This document shows, piece by piece, positions 26,171-35,536 of a DNA stretch of 60,880 nucleotides. This DNA is from Acetonema longum DSM 6540. GTDB taxonomy: Bacteria; Bacillota; Negativicutes; Sporomusales; Acetonemataceae. Within the stretch, counting starts at the first letter, position 1, and the number at the start of each line of letters is the position of its first letter. Under the pieces are notes generated by a model. The model was not told the origin of the DNA. It ran no database searches and was given only the letters and a program-made list of their open reading frames with translations. Both the position numbers and the translations under genes were made by a program. The stretch is taken from NCBI RefSeq assembly GCF_000219125.1, contig NZ_AFGF01000119.1:1-60880 (forward strand), in the 5' to 3' direction.

Positions 26171-27912
26171 GCCAGCACCTCCTTGATTTTCAAGAGTATC
26201 TGAGAGGGCGTAAAGGCCCGCGAATCGTATTTCAAGTAGCGATTGGCGAGATGGATGCCGGTGTGCATGCGGACCAGCCCGCCAAGCTGCGCCGTTTTAT
26301 TGCCCTCCACCAGCAGCGTCTGCGTGCTCCGGCCGAGGATCTCCGCCACCGCCGCCGCCGGAAAGGGCGACAGATAGAGTACCTGCAGGACATTGACGCT
26401 GATGCCTGCCCCCTTTGCCAGTTCCATCGCTTCCAGCGCCGCCCCTTTGGTTGAGCCCCAGACGACCATCGTCAGATCGGCCGTTTCCGGTCCGTACAGT
26501 CTGACAGCCTCAAGTTCCTCCAGGATAGGCGGCTCTTTGGCAAACAGCTTGTCCAGGGCCCTGACGGTGACTTCCGGTTCGCAGCCGGCGTATTCGCGGT
26601 TGCCGGAACTGTAGAAGCCGTCCTCGCCGTGAGTGTAGCTGGTGGCGATATGGCGGCCGCCGCCTGTCCCCGGCAAAGCGCGCGCCGACACGCCGTCAGG
26701 AGTGAATTCATAGCGCTTGTATGGCTGATGCGCCGCCAGCCAGGCTGCGTCGGCCAGCTTGCCGCGTTCGACCGCCAGCCCCTCCGTCTGGAAAAAGGGA
26801 TGAGTCGCCGCCGAATCGGCCAGATATTTATCGGTCAGAATAATGACCGGCAATTGATATTTCTCCGCCAGGTTAAAGGCGCGGAAAGTTTCCTGAAAGC
26901 ACTCCTCAATATCGCCGGGAGCAACCACGATGCGCAAAAACTCGCCTTGCGACGCGTTCAGCACAAACGCCAGGTCGGCCTGGGCTGTACGCGTCGGCTG
27001 GCCGGTGCTGGGCCCGCCCCGCTGGGCATTGACCATGACCAGCGGCACTTCCGCCAGCGCAGCAAAGCCGAGCGCCTCCGCCATCAAAGCAAAACCGCCG
27101 CCGCTGGTGGAACCGATCGCCCGAACGCCGGCAAAGCCGGCGCCGATCAGCATGTTGATCGCCGCGATTTCATCTTCCGCCTGTTTAAAGACCAATCCAA
27201 AAGCAGGTCCGTTGTCCGCAAGATAGGTCAGTACGCTGGAGCCAGGTGTCATCGGGTAGCCGGCAGAGAATTTGCAGCCAGCTTGCAGCGCGCCCATAGC
27301 GATCGCGTCATTGCCGTTGAGCAGCATCCGCTTCGCCGGCGGCGGTGCAAAGGGCAGAGAAAATGCGGCCGCAGCCGTTTGCTGCGACGCCGTCTCATAG
27401 GCTGCGCGCAATAAGAGACGATTTTTCTCAAATACCTCCGGCTTAAATTCGCCGGCCAGAACCGCTTCGATCAGATCAACGGGAAAGCCGCTGACCGCGC
27501 AAAACGCCCCCAGCATGGCGCTGTTGGACATTATTTTAGCTACATCGCCGCTTCCCTTTTGCAGCAGCGGCTGCTGGTAAACCCGCACCCCCTCCGCCAG
27601 CCGGCTGCTGTCGACAGCGAGCGAGACGTCGGCAATCAGGCAGCCGCCCGGCTGAAGGCGGGAATAGTTCTGCTCCAGCCCTTCCTGTGACAGAACAGCC
27701 AGGCAATCAATTGCCTCCTCATGCGCCTGCAGCGGCGCGGCAGCCAGACGGACCAGACAGGTGTTCAGGCCGCCTTTAATCAGCGACGGGTATTCGTTGA
27801 CGACAAACGCCCAGAGATTATTGCGCCCGGCCGCCTTAGCCACGGTCGAGCCCGCGCTCATGACCCCGTAGCCGGCTTCGCCGGCGAACAGGCAGCTAAA
27901 ATCACTTTTCAA
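26167..27912 (-). CDS. 2-oxoacid:ferredoxin oxidoreductase, fused gamma-alpha subunit
   Basis: Subunit of 581 residues. Residues 1-180 are the gamma domain (FAGEAGYGVMSAGSTVAKAA), and residues about 200-580 are the alpha pyrimidine-binding and C-terminal domains (GNDAIAMGALQAGCKFSAGY, then SSVLTYLADNG). Such fused KorA proteins pair with a separate beta subunit, encoded next. A longer frame reaches 28014. However, TTG at 27912 has a strong AAGGAGGGG site and gives the expected N-terminus, while the extra residues resemble nothing. The operon supplies acyl-CoA and reduced ferredoxin, probably from amino-acid-derived oxoacids given the surrounding islands (inference). Confidence 0.9.
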   Translation of the reverse strand: MKSDFSCLFAGEAGYGVMSAGSTVAKAAGRNNLWAFVVNEYPSLIKGGLNTCLVRLAAAPLQAHEEAIDCLAVLSQEGLEQNYSRLQPGGCLIADVSLAVDSSRLAEGVRVYQQPLLQKGSGDVAKIMSNSAMLGAFCAVSGFPVDLIEAVLAGEFKPEVFEKNRLLLRAAYETASQQTAAAAFSLPFAPPPAKRMLLNGNDAIAMGALQAGCKFSAGYPMTPGSSVLTYLADNGPAFGLVFKQAEDEIAAINMLIGAGFAGVRAIGSTSGGGFALMAEALGFAALAEVPLVMVNAQRGGPSTGQPTRTAQADLAFVLNASQGEFLRIVVAPGDIEECFQETFRAFNLAEKYQLPVIILTDKYLADSAATHPFFQTEGLAVERGKLADAAWLAAHQPYKRYEFTPDGVSARALPGTGGGRHIATSYTHGEDGFYSSGNREYAGCEPEVTVRALDKLFAKEPPILEELEAVRLYGPETADLTMVVWGSTKGAALEAMELAKGAGISVNVLQVLYLSPFPAAAVAEILGRSTQTLLVEGNKTAQLGGLVRMHTGIHLANRYLKYDSRAFTPSQILLKIKEVLA

Positions 27913-28142
27913 AAAACACCCCTCCTTGTTATTGCTAAAATAACCATATTCACATTGATTTATTTGACTGTTTCCAGTACAAAATTCGCCTGAAACAAGG
28001 CCGCTTCCTTCCACTTCATAATCATTATTATTATTTTGCTTTTTAAATTACTTGCCAAAAATTCAGTCCTTTTCAGCAGCCGATTTATATTTATATGACT
28101 TGCGGTAAGGCTATTTTCCCGTACTTCCCCGGCGAGCGGCTG
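27913..28142. other. kor operon upstream region
   Basis: AT-rich leader of 230 bases between the kor start and the chemoreceptor terminator. It should carry the kor promoter. No clear operator or riboswitch was seen. Confidence 0.4.
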
Positions 28143-28188
28143 AAAAAAGAGCAAGCCTTCCTAAAAACAGGAGAGGCTTGCTCTTTTC
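28143..28188 (-). terminator. Terminator after the soluble chemoreceptor
   Basis: Hairpin with arms AAAAGAGCAAGCCT and its complement, with A and T runs at its flanks, six bases past the chemoreceptor stop. It marks the end of the por-chemoreceptor unit. Confidence 0.85.
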
Positions 28189-28193
28189 TGGCG

Positions 28194-29045
28194 CTATTCC
28201 GCTTTGGCCATAGCCAGCAGCTTTTCGCCCACGTCCTTGAGCGTCATGACCATCTCAGTAATGGACTGGGTGGCTTTAGACTGTTCCTGGGTAATGTGGG
28301 CTGTCTGCTGGGTATGGTTGATCACTCTCTCCATGGATATTTTCAGGTGCTGCAGCGTGGTTTGAATATCTTTCGCCGAATGGCTGCTTTGATCCGACAA
28401 CTTGCGAACTTCCTGGGCCACCACGGCAAAACCCCTGCCTTGTTCGCCGGCCCGGGCGGCTTCGATAGCCGCGTTGAGACCGAGCAGGTTGGTTTGACTG
28501 GCAATCTGGTGAATCGTGGCGATCACGTCGTCGGTTTTTTCCACATCGGCGGAAGCCTGGTCCGACAAGCTGGCTACATCCTGCATGGTAGCCGACAGGT
28601 CTTCCTGGGACGCATTGAGCTGCTGAATGGTGGCGGCGATGGTCATAATCGAATCATTAACCTGCTGGGCCTGTCCCAGTAGGACCTTTTTATTGTGCGC
28701 TTCCTGCAATTCCTTGCGGATAATCCCTGTGACAACCTGGGCGATGGGCTTGGTATATACGGGATCGCCGCCAATGCCGAAGCTGCCGATCCATTCGTCG
28801 TTAAAAACAATCGGCATATGCACACCCATTTTCAGGATACCGCCCGATTTCTCCTCATCTTCCACCGTCACCGTGCGATGGGATAACCTCTCACCCAGCA
28901 CTTGTTTCGAGCCGCTGTGAACTGTGCCGATCCGCGACGCATTGCTGGCCGCGATGATGGTCCCATTCTGATCGCAGACAGTTGTGACCAAGCCGGTTTC
29001 ACCATAGACAGTTTCGACGATTTTATTCGCTATAACTTTGTCCAT
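28194..29045 (-). CDS. Soluble chemoreceptor with sugar-diacid-recognition-like sensor domain
   Basis: Cytoplasmic methyl-accepting protein of 283 residues, without membrane helices or HAMP. Residues 1-115 resemble the diacid recognition domain of CdaR-type regulators ([20 protein letters not shown], then [20 protein letters not shown]). The remainder is a short signalling bundle with the tip [20 protein letters not shown]. It would sense a carboxylate-like metabolite inside the cell. The gene begins 41 bases after the pyruvate oxidoreductase gene, on the same strand and with no terminator between, so both are probably on one transcript. That suggests sensing of central metabolites. A decayed copy of its 3' end lies after korB. 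Confidence 0.88.
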   Translation of the reverse strand: MDKVIANKIVETVYGETGLVTTVCDQNGTIIAASNASRIGTVHSGSKQVLGERLSHRTVTVEDEEKSGGILKMGVHMPIVFNDEWIGSFGIGGDPVYTKPIAQVVTGIIRKELQEAHNKKVLLGQAQQVNDSIMTIAATIQQLNASQEDLSATMQDVASLSDQASADVEKTDDVIATIHQIASQTNLLGLNAAIEAARAGEQGRGFAVVAQEVRKLSDQSSHSAKDIQTTLQHLKISMERVINHTQQTAHITQEQSKATQSITEMVMTLKDVGEKLLAMAKAE

Positions 29046-29086
29046 TCCATATCCCTCCTGTAAGATACCCGGCGCGGCAAGGTGTT

Positions 29087-32000
29087 CTATTCTGCTTTGC
29101 TTTGCCCGGCCAGCTGCCGGTACGTTTCCAGCCTTTCCCTGGCGTCGGCTTCGGTCTTGGCAAACAAATCCTGCGCCAGCTCCGGGAACTGCTTTTTCAG
29201 CGATGCATAACGCACTTCGCCCATCAGAAATTCCTGGAAGTCCATGGTGGGTTCTTTCGAGTCGAGGACAAACGGATTTTTTCCGGTCTGCTTTAATTGC
29301 GGATTATAGCGGTACATTGCCCAGTAGCCGCTGTCAACGGCGCGTTTGGCCTCAAGCTGGCTGCAGCCCATGCCGCTTTTTAAGCCGTGGTTGATGCAGG
29401 GGGCATAAGCGATAATCAGCGAAGGGCCGGGATAAGCTTCCGCCTCGGCAATAGCCTTCAGCGTTTGATTCTTATCCGCTCCCATGGAAATTTGCGCCAC
29501 GTAGACATAACCGTAGCTCATGGCGATCATGCCCAGATCTTTTTTCTTAGTTTTCTTGCCGCTGGCGGCAAACTTCGCAATCGCCGCCGTCGGCGTGGCT
29601 TTGGAAGACTGGCCGCCGGTATTGGAGTAAACCTCGGTGTCAAATACCAGGACGTTGACATTTTCGCCGGATGCCAGGACATGGTCCAGGCCGCCGAAGC
29701 CAATGTCGTAAGCCCAGCCGTCGCCGCCGAAAATCCACTGGGACCGCTGCACCAGAAAATCGCGGTTGGCGTAAATATCCTGCAGCAAAGCATCGCTGTC
29801 TTTAATCGGTTCCAGAGCTTTGATCAGCTTGTCAGCCCTGGCGCGGCTGCCGTCGCTGCTGTCTTTGTGAGCCAGCCAATCCTCGCAGGCCGCGGCGAAC
29901 TCGCCGTCCGGCCGCAGCAGGGCCGCCTGCTTGATTTTCATGGCCAGCTGGCGGCGGATTTGCTTCACGCCTACCAGCATGCCCAATCCGAATTCGGCGT
30001 TATCTTCAAACAGGGAATTGCCCCAGGCCGGGCCATGGCCGCGGTGATTCACGGTATAGGGAATGGCAGGGGCGCTGCCGGCCCAAACCGACGAGCAGCC
30101 GGTGGCATTGGCGACCATCATCCTGTCGCCAAACAGCTGGGTGACCAGTTTGGCATAGGGAGTTTCGCCGCAGCCGGCGCAAGCGCCCGAGAATTCGAGC
30201 AAGGGCTGCTCAAACTGACTGCCTTTAACAGAAAACGGCGCAAAAGGATTGGCTTTGGGCGGCAGAGCCATCGCATAGTCCCAATGGGCTTCCTTAGCGG
30301 CCTGAGTAGCCAAAGGCTGCATGGCCAGCGCTTTTTCCCGGGCCGGGCATACCTGAGCGCAATTGCCGCAGCCGGTGCAGTCAAACGCCGATATGGCGAT
30401 GGCAAACTGAAGGTCCTTTTGTCCGGTGCAGGGCTTAGCCGCAAAGCCTGCCGGCGCTTTGCCGGCCTCGTCCCCGGTGAGCAATACCGGCCGGATGGCG
30501 GCGTGGGGGCAGACATAGGCGCACTGATTGCATTGGATACAGTTGTCAGGCAGCCACTCGGGCACATCAATGGCAATGCCGCGCTTCTCATACGCCGCCG
30601 TTCCCAGCGGGAAAGCGCCGTCTTCCAGGCCGATAAACCGGCTGACAGGCAGCGTATCGCCTTCCTGACGGTTCACCGGCATCAGGATCTTTTCGATAAA
30701 CTGCGGCGCCGCTTTTGGCGCTGCCTGTTCAGCAGCAGCCGACTGCCAATGGACAGGGACGTCGATTTTTACAATGGCCTCCATGCCTTTGTCAATAGCA
30801 GCATGATTCATAGCGACAATCTGTTCGCCCTTGCGCCCGTATGACTTCTCTACCGCCTGCTTCAGATACTGGGCTGCATCATTGGCCGGGATAATATCGG
30901 CGATCTTGAAAAATGCCGACTGCATAATCATGTTGATCCGGCCGCCAAGGCCGATCTCCCGGGCGATTTTCACGGCATCAATCGTATAGAACCGGATTTT
31001 GCTGGCATGAATGTACCGCTTCATGGCCGCCGGCAGATTTTGCTCCAGTTCCTCCCTGTTCCAGCGGCAGTTTAAAAGGAAGCTGCCGCCGGGCTTCAAC
31101 CCTGCCAGCACATCGTAGTTGTAAACATAAGACTGGTTATGACAGGCGATAAAATCCGCCTTATTAATCAGGTACGGCGAACGGATCGGCTGCTGTCCGA
31201 ACCGCAGGTGCGAAATCGTCACGCCGCCGGATTTTTTGGAATCATAGGCGAAGTAAGCCTGGGCGTACATATCGGTGTGATCGCCAATAATCTTAATAGC
31301 GCTCTTATTGGCGCCGACCGTGCCGTCGGAGCCGAGTCCCCAGAACTTGCAGGCCTTGGTGCCACGGGCGGTCGTTTCGATGTCCTCGCCCAGCGGCAGC
31401 GACGAATGGTTGACATCGTCGATAATGCCGACGGTAAAATGATCTTTCGGCTGCACTGCTTTCAGGTTTTCAAAGACGCCCTGGATATGGGAAGGAATGA
31501 TGTCCTTGCCGCCTACGCCGCAGCGGCCGCCGACAATAAGCGGCTGCCATTCCCCGCCGTAAAACGCCGCCTTGACATCCAGATAGAGAGGTTCGGCCGG
31601 AGCGCCCATTTCCTTGGTGCGGTCGAGTACGGCAATCCGCTTGACAGTGCGGGGGATATATTTGAGAAAATGCTCCACTGAAAAGGGACGGTATAAATGC
31701 ACGGTCAACAGGCCGGTTTTCTCGCCTCTGGCGTTGAGGTAATCAACGACCTCGGCAACTGTTTCGCACATCGACCCCATGGCGATAATCATCCGGTCGG
31801 CATCGGTTGCGCCGTAGTAATTAAAGAGGTGATACTCCCGGCCGGTGAGCTTGCTGATCTCGGCCATGTACGCTTCAACAATCTCGGGCAGCGCCTGATA
31901 GAAACGGTTGGATACCTCGCGCTGCTGAAAATGGATATCCCCGTTTTGGACCGTGCCTTTCAAAAGAGGATGGTCGGGATTCAGCGCCCGGCGCCGAAAA

Positions 32001-32608
32001 GCGTCCAGCGCATCCCGGTCAAACAGGCCGGCCAGCTCATCATAATCGAGCACTTCGACTTTCTGGATCTCGTGAGAAGTCCGGAAGCCGTCAAAGAAGT
32101 TAAGAAAGGGAACCCTGCCTTTGATAGCGGACAAATGCGCCACCGCCGCCAGGTCCATCACCTGCTGCACGCTGCTTTCCGCCAGAAGGGCAAAGCCGGT
32201 CTGACGGGTAGCCATGACGTCGGAATGATCGCCGAAAATGTTAATGGCGTTGGCTCCAATGACCCGCGAGCTGACGTGAAATACGCCCGGCAGCAGTTCA
32301 CCGGCGATTTTGTACATATTCGGGATCATCAGCAGCAGGCCCTGGGACGCCGTGTAGGTAGTGGTCAATGCCCCGGCCTGCAGGGAACCGTGAACCGCGC
32401 CGGCAGCGCCCCCCTCCGACTGCATTTCCACCACTTCCACCGTCTGTCCGAAAATGTTCTTTTTCCCTTGCGCCGCCCACTCATCTGCACTCTCCGCCAT
32501 ATTGGACGACGGCGTGATCGGAAAAATGGCTGCGACATCGGTAAACGCATAAGAAATATAGGCTGCGGCCATATTGCCGTCCATGGTTTTCATCGCTCTT
32601 TTGGTCAT
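29087..32608 (-). CDS. nifJ: Pyruvate:ferredoxin (flavodoxin) oxidoreductase, single-chain
   Basis: Homodimeric-type enzyme of 1173 residues, full length for the family. It interconverts pyruvate plus CoA with acetyl-CoA, CO2 and reduced ferredoxin. The N-terminal pyrimidine domain starts [17 protein letters not shown]. Two ferredoxin-type clusters are seen in the middle: [15 protein letters not shown] and [13 protein letters not shown]. The C-terminal TPP domain has [16 protein letters not shown] and [13 protein letters not shown], then [21 protein letters not shown] soluble chemoreceptor gene follows, and YjiG/YjiH genes precede it after a 111-base gap with a weak hairpin. The start is weakly supported: ATG at 32608 has a distant AAAGGGA, and ATG at 32593 is an alternative. 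Confidence 0.97.
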   Translation of the reverse strand: MTKRAMKTMDGNMAAAYISYAFTDVAAIFPITPSSNMAESADEWAAQGKKNIFGQTVEVVEMQSEGGAAGAVHGSLQAGALTTTYTASQGLLLMIPNMYKIAGELLPGVFHVSSRVIGANAINIFGDHSDVMATRQTGFALLAESSVQQVMDLAAVAHLSAIKGRVPFLNFFDGFRTSHEIQKVEVLDYDELAGLFDRDALDAFRRRALNPDHPLLKGTVQNGDIHFQQREVSNRFYQALPEIVEAYMAEISKLTGREYHLFNYYGATDADRMIIAMGSMCETVAEVVDYLNARGEKTGLLTVHLYRPFSVEHFLKYIPRTVKRIAVLDRTKEMGAPAEPLYLDVKAAFYGGEWQPLIVGGRCGVGGKDIIPSHIQGVFENLKAVQPKDHFTVGIIDDVNHSSLPLGEDIETTARGTKACKFWGLGSDGTVGANKSAIKIIGDHTDMYAQAYFAYDSKKSGGVTISHLRFGQQPIRSPYLINKADFIACHNQSYVYNYDVLAGLKPGGSFLLNCRWNREELEQNLPAAMKRYIHASKIRFYTIDAVKIAREIGLGGRINMIMQSAFFKIADIIPANDAAQYLKQAVEKSYGRKGEQIVAMNHAAIDKGMEAIVKIDVPVHWQSAAAEQAAPKAAPQFIEKILMPVNRQEGDTLPVSRFIGLEDGAFPLGTAAYEKRGIAIDVPEWLPDNCIQCNQCAYVCPHAAIRPVLLTGDEAGKAPAGFAAKPCTGQKDLQFAIAISAFDCTGCGNCAQVCPAREKALAMQPLATQAAKEAHWDYAMALPPKANPFAPFSVKGSQFEQPLLEFSGACAGCGETPYAKLVTQLFGDRMMVANATGCSSVWAGSAPAIPYTVNHRGHGPAWGNSLFEDNAEFGLGMLVGVKQIRRQLAMKIKQAALLRPDGEFAAACEDWLAHKDSSDGSRARADKLIKALEPIKDSDALLQDIYANRDFLVQRSQWIFGGDGWAYDIGFGGLDHVLASGENVNVLVFDTEVYSNTGGQSSKATPTAAIAKFAASGKKTKKKDLGMIAMSYGYVYVAQISMGADKNQTLKAIAEAEAYPGPSLIIAYAPCINHGLKSGMGCSQLEAKRAVDSGYWAMYRYNPQLKQTGKNPFVLDSKEPTMDFQEFLMGEVRYASLKKQFPELAQDLFAKTEADARERLETYRQLAGQSKAE

Positions 32609-32647
32609 AATAATGATTTCATTCCCTTTCCCATATCATAATGTGAG

Positions 32648-32675
32648 AGGCAGGACTGTCTTACCACTCCTGCCT
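32648..32675 (-). terminator. Hairpin between yjiG-like and pyruvate oxidoreductase genes
   Basis: Inverted repeat AGGCAGGA / TCCTGCCT with a 12-base loop in the 111-base gap. No uridine run follows on the minus strand, so it may be a weak terminator or a processing site. Confidence 0.4.
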
Positions 32676-32719
32676 TGGTTCATGCTGTTGTTTTCAGTTT
32701 GCGGCGACATTGCCGCGAA

Positions 32720-33223
32720 TTAGTTGATTCCCCAGACGCTCAAAATAACCCGGGTTATAATCATGGCTACAGCAGCGTCGACAAGCGGCACGCATAAAAG
32801 CAGCGGGTGCCTTTTTTGATTGGTGTTGGCCACAATAACAATGCGAACGAAGTGGCCGATCAGCGTGCCCATAGTAACACAGGCGGGAAACAAAATGGTC
32901 GCCTGGGTCGCAGTGATGACGCCTTTTGCATACAGAGTGGCCGCAGTGGCGCAGCCGGCCGCTTTGGCAAAAAATGCCGCGACCAGGGCAATAATCGCTT
33001 CGCCGGGCAGGCCAAATACAGCCATCACCGGTCCGAGCAGTTTGCCCACCCCCTGCATCAGCCCGGTGATTTCCAGAAACTGAATCAGGACATAAGCCAG
33101 CACCATGGCCGGCGCGATCATTTCGGCGCCGATATAAAAGCCTTTTTTAGCGCCGGCAACGAATTCTTCAACGATGCTTGGTTTTACTTTCTGCAAATTG
33201 ACGGCGGAAGTCGACTCAGCCAT
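32720..33223 (-). CDS. YjiG family membrane protein (Gate domain)
   Basis: Membrane protein of 167 residues, with four or five helices, of the nucleoside-recognition/Gate-domain group. The helix-loop pattern is FYIGAEMIAPAMVLAYVLIQ, then LLGPVMAVFGLPGEAIIALV and KAAGCATAATLYAKG. The ATG at 33223 has an AGGAGGT site and barely overlaps the end of the YjiH-like gene; an earlier ATG at 33232 is less likely. In E. coli yjiG and yjiH lie beside iadA, a beta-aspartyl dipeptidase gene. Here the pair follows an M20 hydrolase gene, which suggests shared transport of small peptides or acylated amino acids (inference). Confidence 0.87.
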   Translation of the reverse strand: MAESTSAVNLQKVKPSIVEEFVAGAKKGFYIGAEMIAPAMVLAYVLIQFLEITGLMQGVGKLLGPVMAVFGLPGEAIIALVAAFFAKAAGCATAATLYAKGVITATQATILFPACVTMGTLIGHFVRIVIVANTNQKRHPLLLCVPLVDAAVAMIITRVILSVWGIN

Positions 33224-33875
33224 TAGCGGCACCTCCTGTTGTTAGTTCCCGTTTAGCTTGCCAGTACAGATACATCCGGACCAGATTGGCGCCTAAAATT
33301 TTGACAAACATGATGATCGCAATAATCACGCCTACCGGCAGCACACTGATCGGCAGCAGCGCCGCACCGGTTCCAAAGGTGTTGACGACCGGCGCGGAGC
33401 CGGCATACTGATAAGCGACAAAGATCGTTCGTTCATCGTCAGTCATCATTTTGTCCTCTACCAAGCCCTTAGTCATAACCGCTCCCACGTCAGAGCTGGT
33501 CACACTGCTGACAAACGCCAGCCCGGCGGCTCCCGGCAGACCCATCAGCGGGCGCAGAATCGGACGGAATAATTTTTCCGCCGCCCGCAGAGCGCCCAGA
33601 GACTCTGCGACTTGTACGCAGCCCAGGGCAAACATCAGCGTCGGAAACAAGGTCAAAGCGAACATAAAGCCGTCACGCGCGCCGATGCCGCCTTTGCCGG
33701 TAAAGATTGCTCCGTCGGCGATCTTCCCAAACTGACCGGTGAGAACCTGAAAGTCAAGCGCCCGCCACGGGCCCGTCGACTGGGCAAAGATGCCGGAAAA
33801 GGATATCAGCAGAATAATCAGCGCCAGCCATCCCTTCCAGGTAACCTTGTACTCTTCCTGTTTTTTTTCTGTCAT
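33216..33875 (-). CDS. YjiH family membrane protein (Gate domain)
   Basis: Membrane protein of 219 residues with a long Gate-domain core: FGKIADGAIFTGKGGIGARD, then LFPTLMFALGCVQVAE, LMGLPGAAGLAFVSSVTSSD and GAVMTKGLVEDKMM. Related to SpmA and YjiH. It is made just before YjiG from overlapping genes, so the two probably assemble. The M20 gene lies 46 bases upstream on the same strand. A GGAGGAG site precedes its ATG. The transported substrate is unknown. Confidence 0.87.
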   Translation of the reverse strand: MTEKKQEEYKVTWKGWLALIILLISFSGIFAQSTGPWRALDFQVLTGQFGKIADGAIFTGKGGIGARDGFMFALTLFPTLMFALGCVQVAESLGALRAAEKLFRPILRPLMGLPGAAGLAFVSSVTSSDVGAVMTKGLVEDKMMTDDERTIFVAYQYAGSAPVVNTFGTGAALLPISVLPVGVIIAIIMFVKILGANLVRMYLYWQAKRELTTGGAANG

Positions 33876-33921
33876 TTTGCACTCCTCCTTGTATTTATGG
33901 CAACAGCGATCAGAAAATCGT

Positions 33922-35082
33922 CTAATTGTCCAGTTTAAGCACGCTGGCGATCAGCAATTTCGCCCGTTCAAACAAGGAATCGACAACCGCGAATTCCTCA
34001 GGGCTGTGGTTGCGGCCGCCTTTCACGCCGATGGCGCATACGGTCGGCACGCCGGCCAGCACTGAATAGGCGGAATCGGAAGCGCCGCCGACAAACTTCG
34101 CATATGGCGCGCCAAAGCCGTTTTCTTCGGAGGCTTGCTTTACAATTTCAAATAGCTGCTTAACCCCGTCGGTGGTTTTCATCGGTTTGATGCCGTGCAT
34201 ATATTTACAGGTGCCGGTAGTTCCTTCGAGATGGGTCTTCGCCGCAATCTTTTCCAGGCGGCCGGTAATCGCCGGCAGATCATCCGGGTCCATATAGCGC
34301 ACATCAATCAGAACCTTTGCATAATCGGGAACCGCGGTAGAGGTTGTCCCTCCCTGGATCACGCCGACGTTATAGGTCGTGTTGGCGCCCCAGCTGCTGC
34401 GGTCCTGAACCTCGATGATCTTATGGGACATGGCCAGAATCGCATTGCGGCCATTTTCCGGGTCATTGCCCGCATGAGCCGCCACGCCTTTTACCTCGAT
34501 CATGAATTGCGCCACGCCTTTGCGCCCGACAACAATGCCGTTATCGGTGAAGCCGGTTTCTACGTTGAAAGCGGCTGCATAGCCTTTGGCTTCGTTGATA
34601 AACACATCGGGAGCGGTGGAACGGGCGTGCAGCACTTCTTCATCGCCTGCCAGCAGCACCTTGAGCGGCCGGCTGTCATAGCCGATGCTGTTCAGTGCCT
34701 TGATCGCGTACAAAGCAGCGACAATGCCGCCCTTCATATCCAGGACTCCAGGTCCGTAGGCGATGCCTTCCTTTATGGTAAAGGGCCGTTCTTTGATCGC
34801 GCCGGCAGGAATGGCGGTATCCATATGCCCCAGGAATAGCACACCCGGGAGGGAACGTTCGGCGCCAATCTCAGCGATCAGCATATTGCCGGCTTCGGAA
34901 AAGTCCACGGAACGGCATGCTGCGCCAGTTTTTTCCAGAAAATTGCGAAAATGATCTGCTACGATATCAATGCCAGGCTTTTCATGGGGGCCGCTCTCGA
35001 TGCTGACGACTTCCCGCCAGAGAGAAATCATTTCCTCCTGATGCTTGTCAATAAAGTCAAATGCCGCTTGTTTGTTTTGCAT
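33922..35082 (-). CDS. M20 family metallo-hydrolase, copy 2
   Basis: Hydrolase of 386 residues, clearly paralogous to 18522-19682 (about half of residues identical by eye). Metal-site residues match: LGHMDTA (H86, D88), GPGVLDMKGG (D115), DEEVLH (E148, E149), FNVETG (E175) and the C-terminal GGRNHSPEEF histidine. It belongs to the carboxypeptidase G2-like group and should cleave an amide bond in a small N-acyl amino acid or dipeptide. It is the first gene of an operon with yjiH- and yjiG-like genes, so here the paralogue works beside a different membrane pair. A GGAGGAG site precedes the start. Confidence 0.92.
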   Translation of the reverse strand: MQNKQAAFDFIDKHQEEMISLWREVVSIESGPHEKPGIDIVADHFRNFLEKTGAACRSVDFSEAGNMLIAEIGAERSLPGVLFLGHMDTAIPAGAIKERPFTIKEGIAYGPGVLDMKGGIVAALYAIKALNSIGYDSRPLKVLLAGDEEVLHARSTAPDVFINEAKGYAAAFNVETGFTDNGIVVGRKGVAQFMIEVKGVAAHAGNDPENGRNAILAMSHKIIEVQDRSSWGANTTYNVGVIQGGTTSTAVPDYAKVLIDVRYMDPDDLPAITGRLEKIAAKTHLEGTTGTCKYMHGIKPMKTTDGVKQLFEIVKQASEENGFGAPYAKFVGGASDSAYSVLAGVPTVCAIGVKGGRNHSPEEFAVVDSLFERAKLLIASVLKLDN

Positions 35083-35218
35083 AGTCTCCTCCTCAGTTTT
35101 CGCTTTAATTTATTCGGCAATTGCGACAATATAATGAACAAGGGGGCGCCCTTGCTGCAGCCGGTCAAATCCCGGCAAGCTCTGGCAGGGCGCAGGCCCT
35201 TGGCTATTTGTCCCAGGA
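35083..35218. other. Leader of the M20/yjiHG operon
   Basis: Promoter side of the leftward M20 operon. No recognisable operator was found; the repeat element begins at its right end. Confidence 0.35.
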
Positions 35219-35492
35219 GACCGTTGAAAAAGGCTCATCTGCGTCACTTCAGCCTCCTGCGGGCGCGCGTTCGACGTACCCTCCAAACGTACAGTCTCAC
35301 GCGCGTCCTCGTCGCGCTGTATCGGAATTCGTGACTTTTCGGAAGAGTGGCGATAGTCGGTGATCTCTCATAAGCCGAAAAATCACTTGAATTCTTTACT
35401 ACTACGGAAACGCAAGCGTTTCTCTTACCTAGCATCTGAACCTTTTTGAACGGTCCCTGATTCTAGGCCACAGATGAATTTTGCAACAGACT
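35219..35492. repeat. Dispersed repeat element, full-length copy A
   Basis: Non-coding element of about 274 bases, starting GACCGTTGAAAAAGG and with CCTTTTTGAACGGTC near its right end (35441-35455), so its borders form an imperfect stem. A tail of about 38 bases follows (AGGCCACAGATGAATT, then TTGCAACAGACT). The interior includes CTCCTGCGGG and TCTCACGCGCGTCCTCGTCG. Related copies lie at 51845-52128, 60797-60880 (reversed) and, shortened, at 49277-49325. No open reading frame is conserved. Confidence 0.75.
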
Positions 35493-35536
35493 CCTCGCCA
35501 TTAGGAGAAAAGTCTTAAAATAGCTCACAGGCTTTA

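Noticed and set aside
29387-30844. A 485-codon frame on the plus strand
   Set aside because: It lies wholly antisense to the pyruvate:ferredoxin oxidoreductase gene, has no family features or ribosome-binding site, and is explained by GC-rich codon use of the real gene.
31697-32641. A 314-codon plus-strand frame
   Set aside because: Also antisense to the same gene; no recognisable domain.
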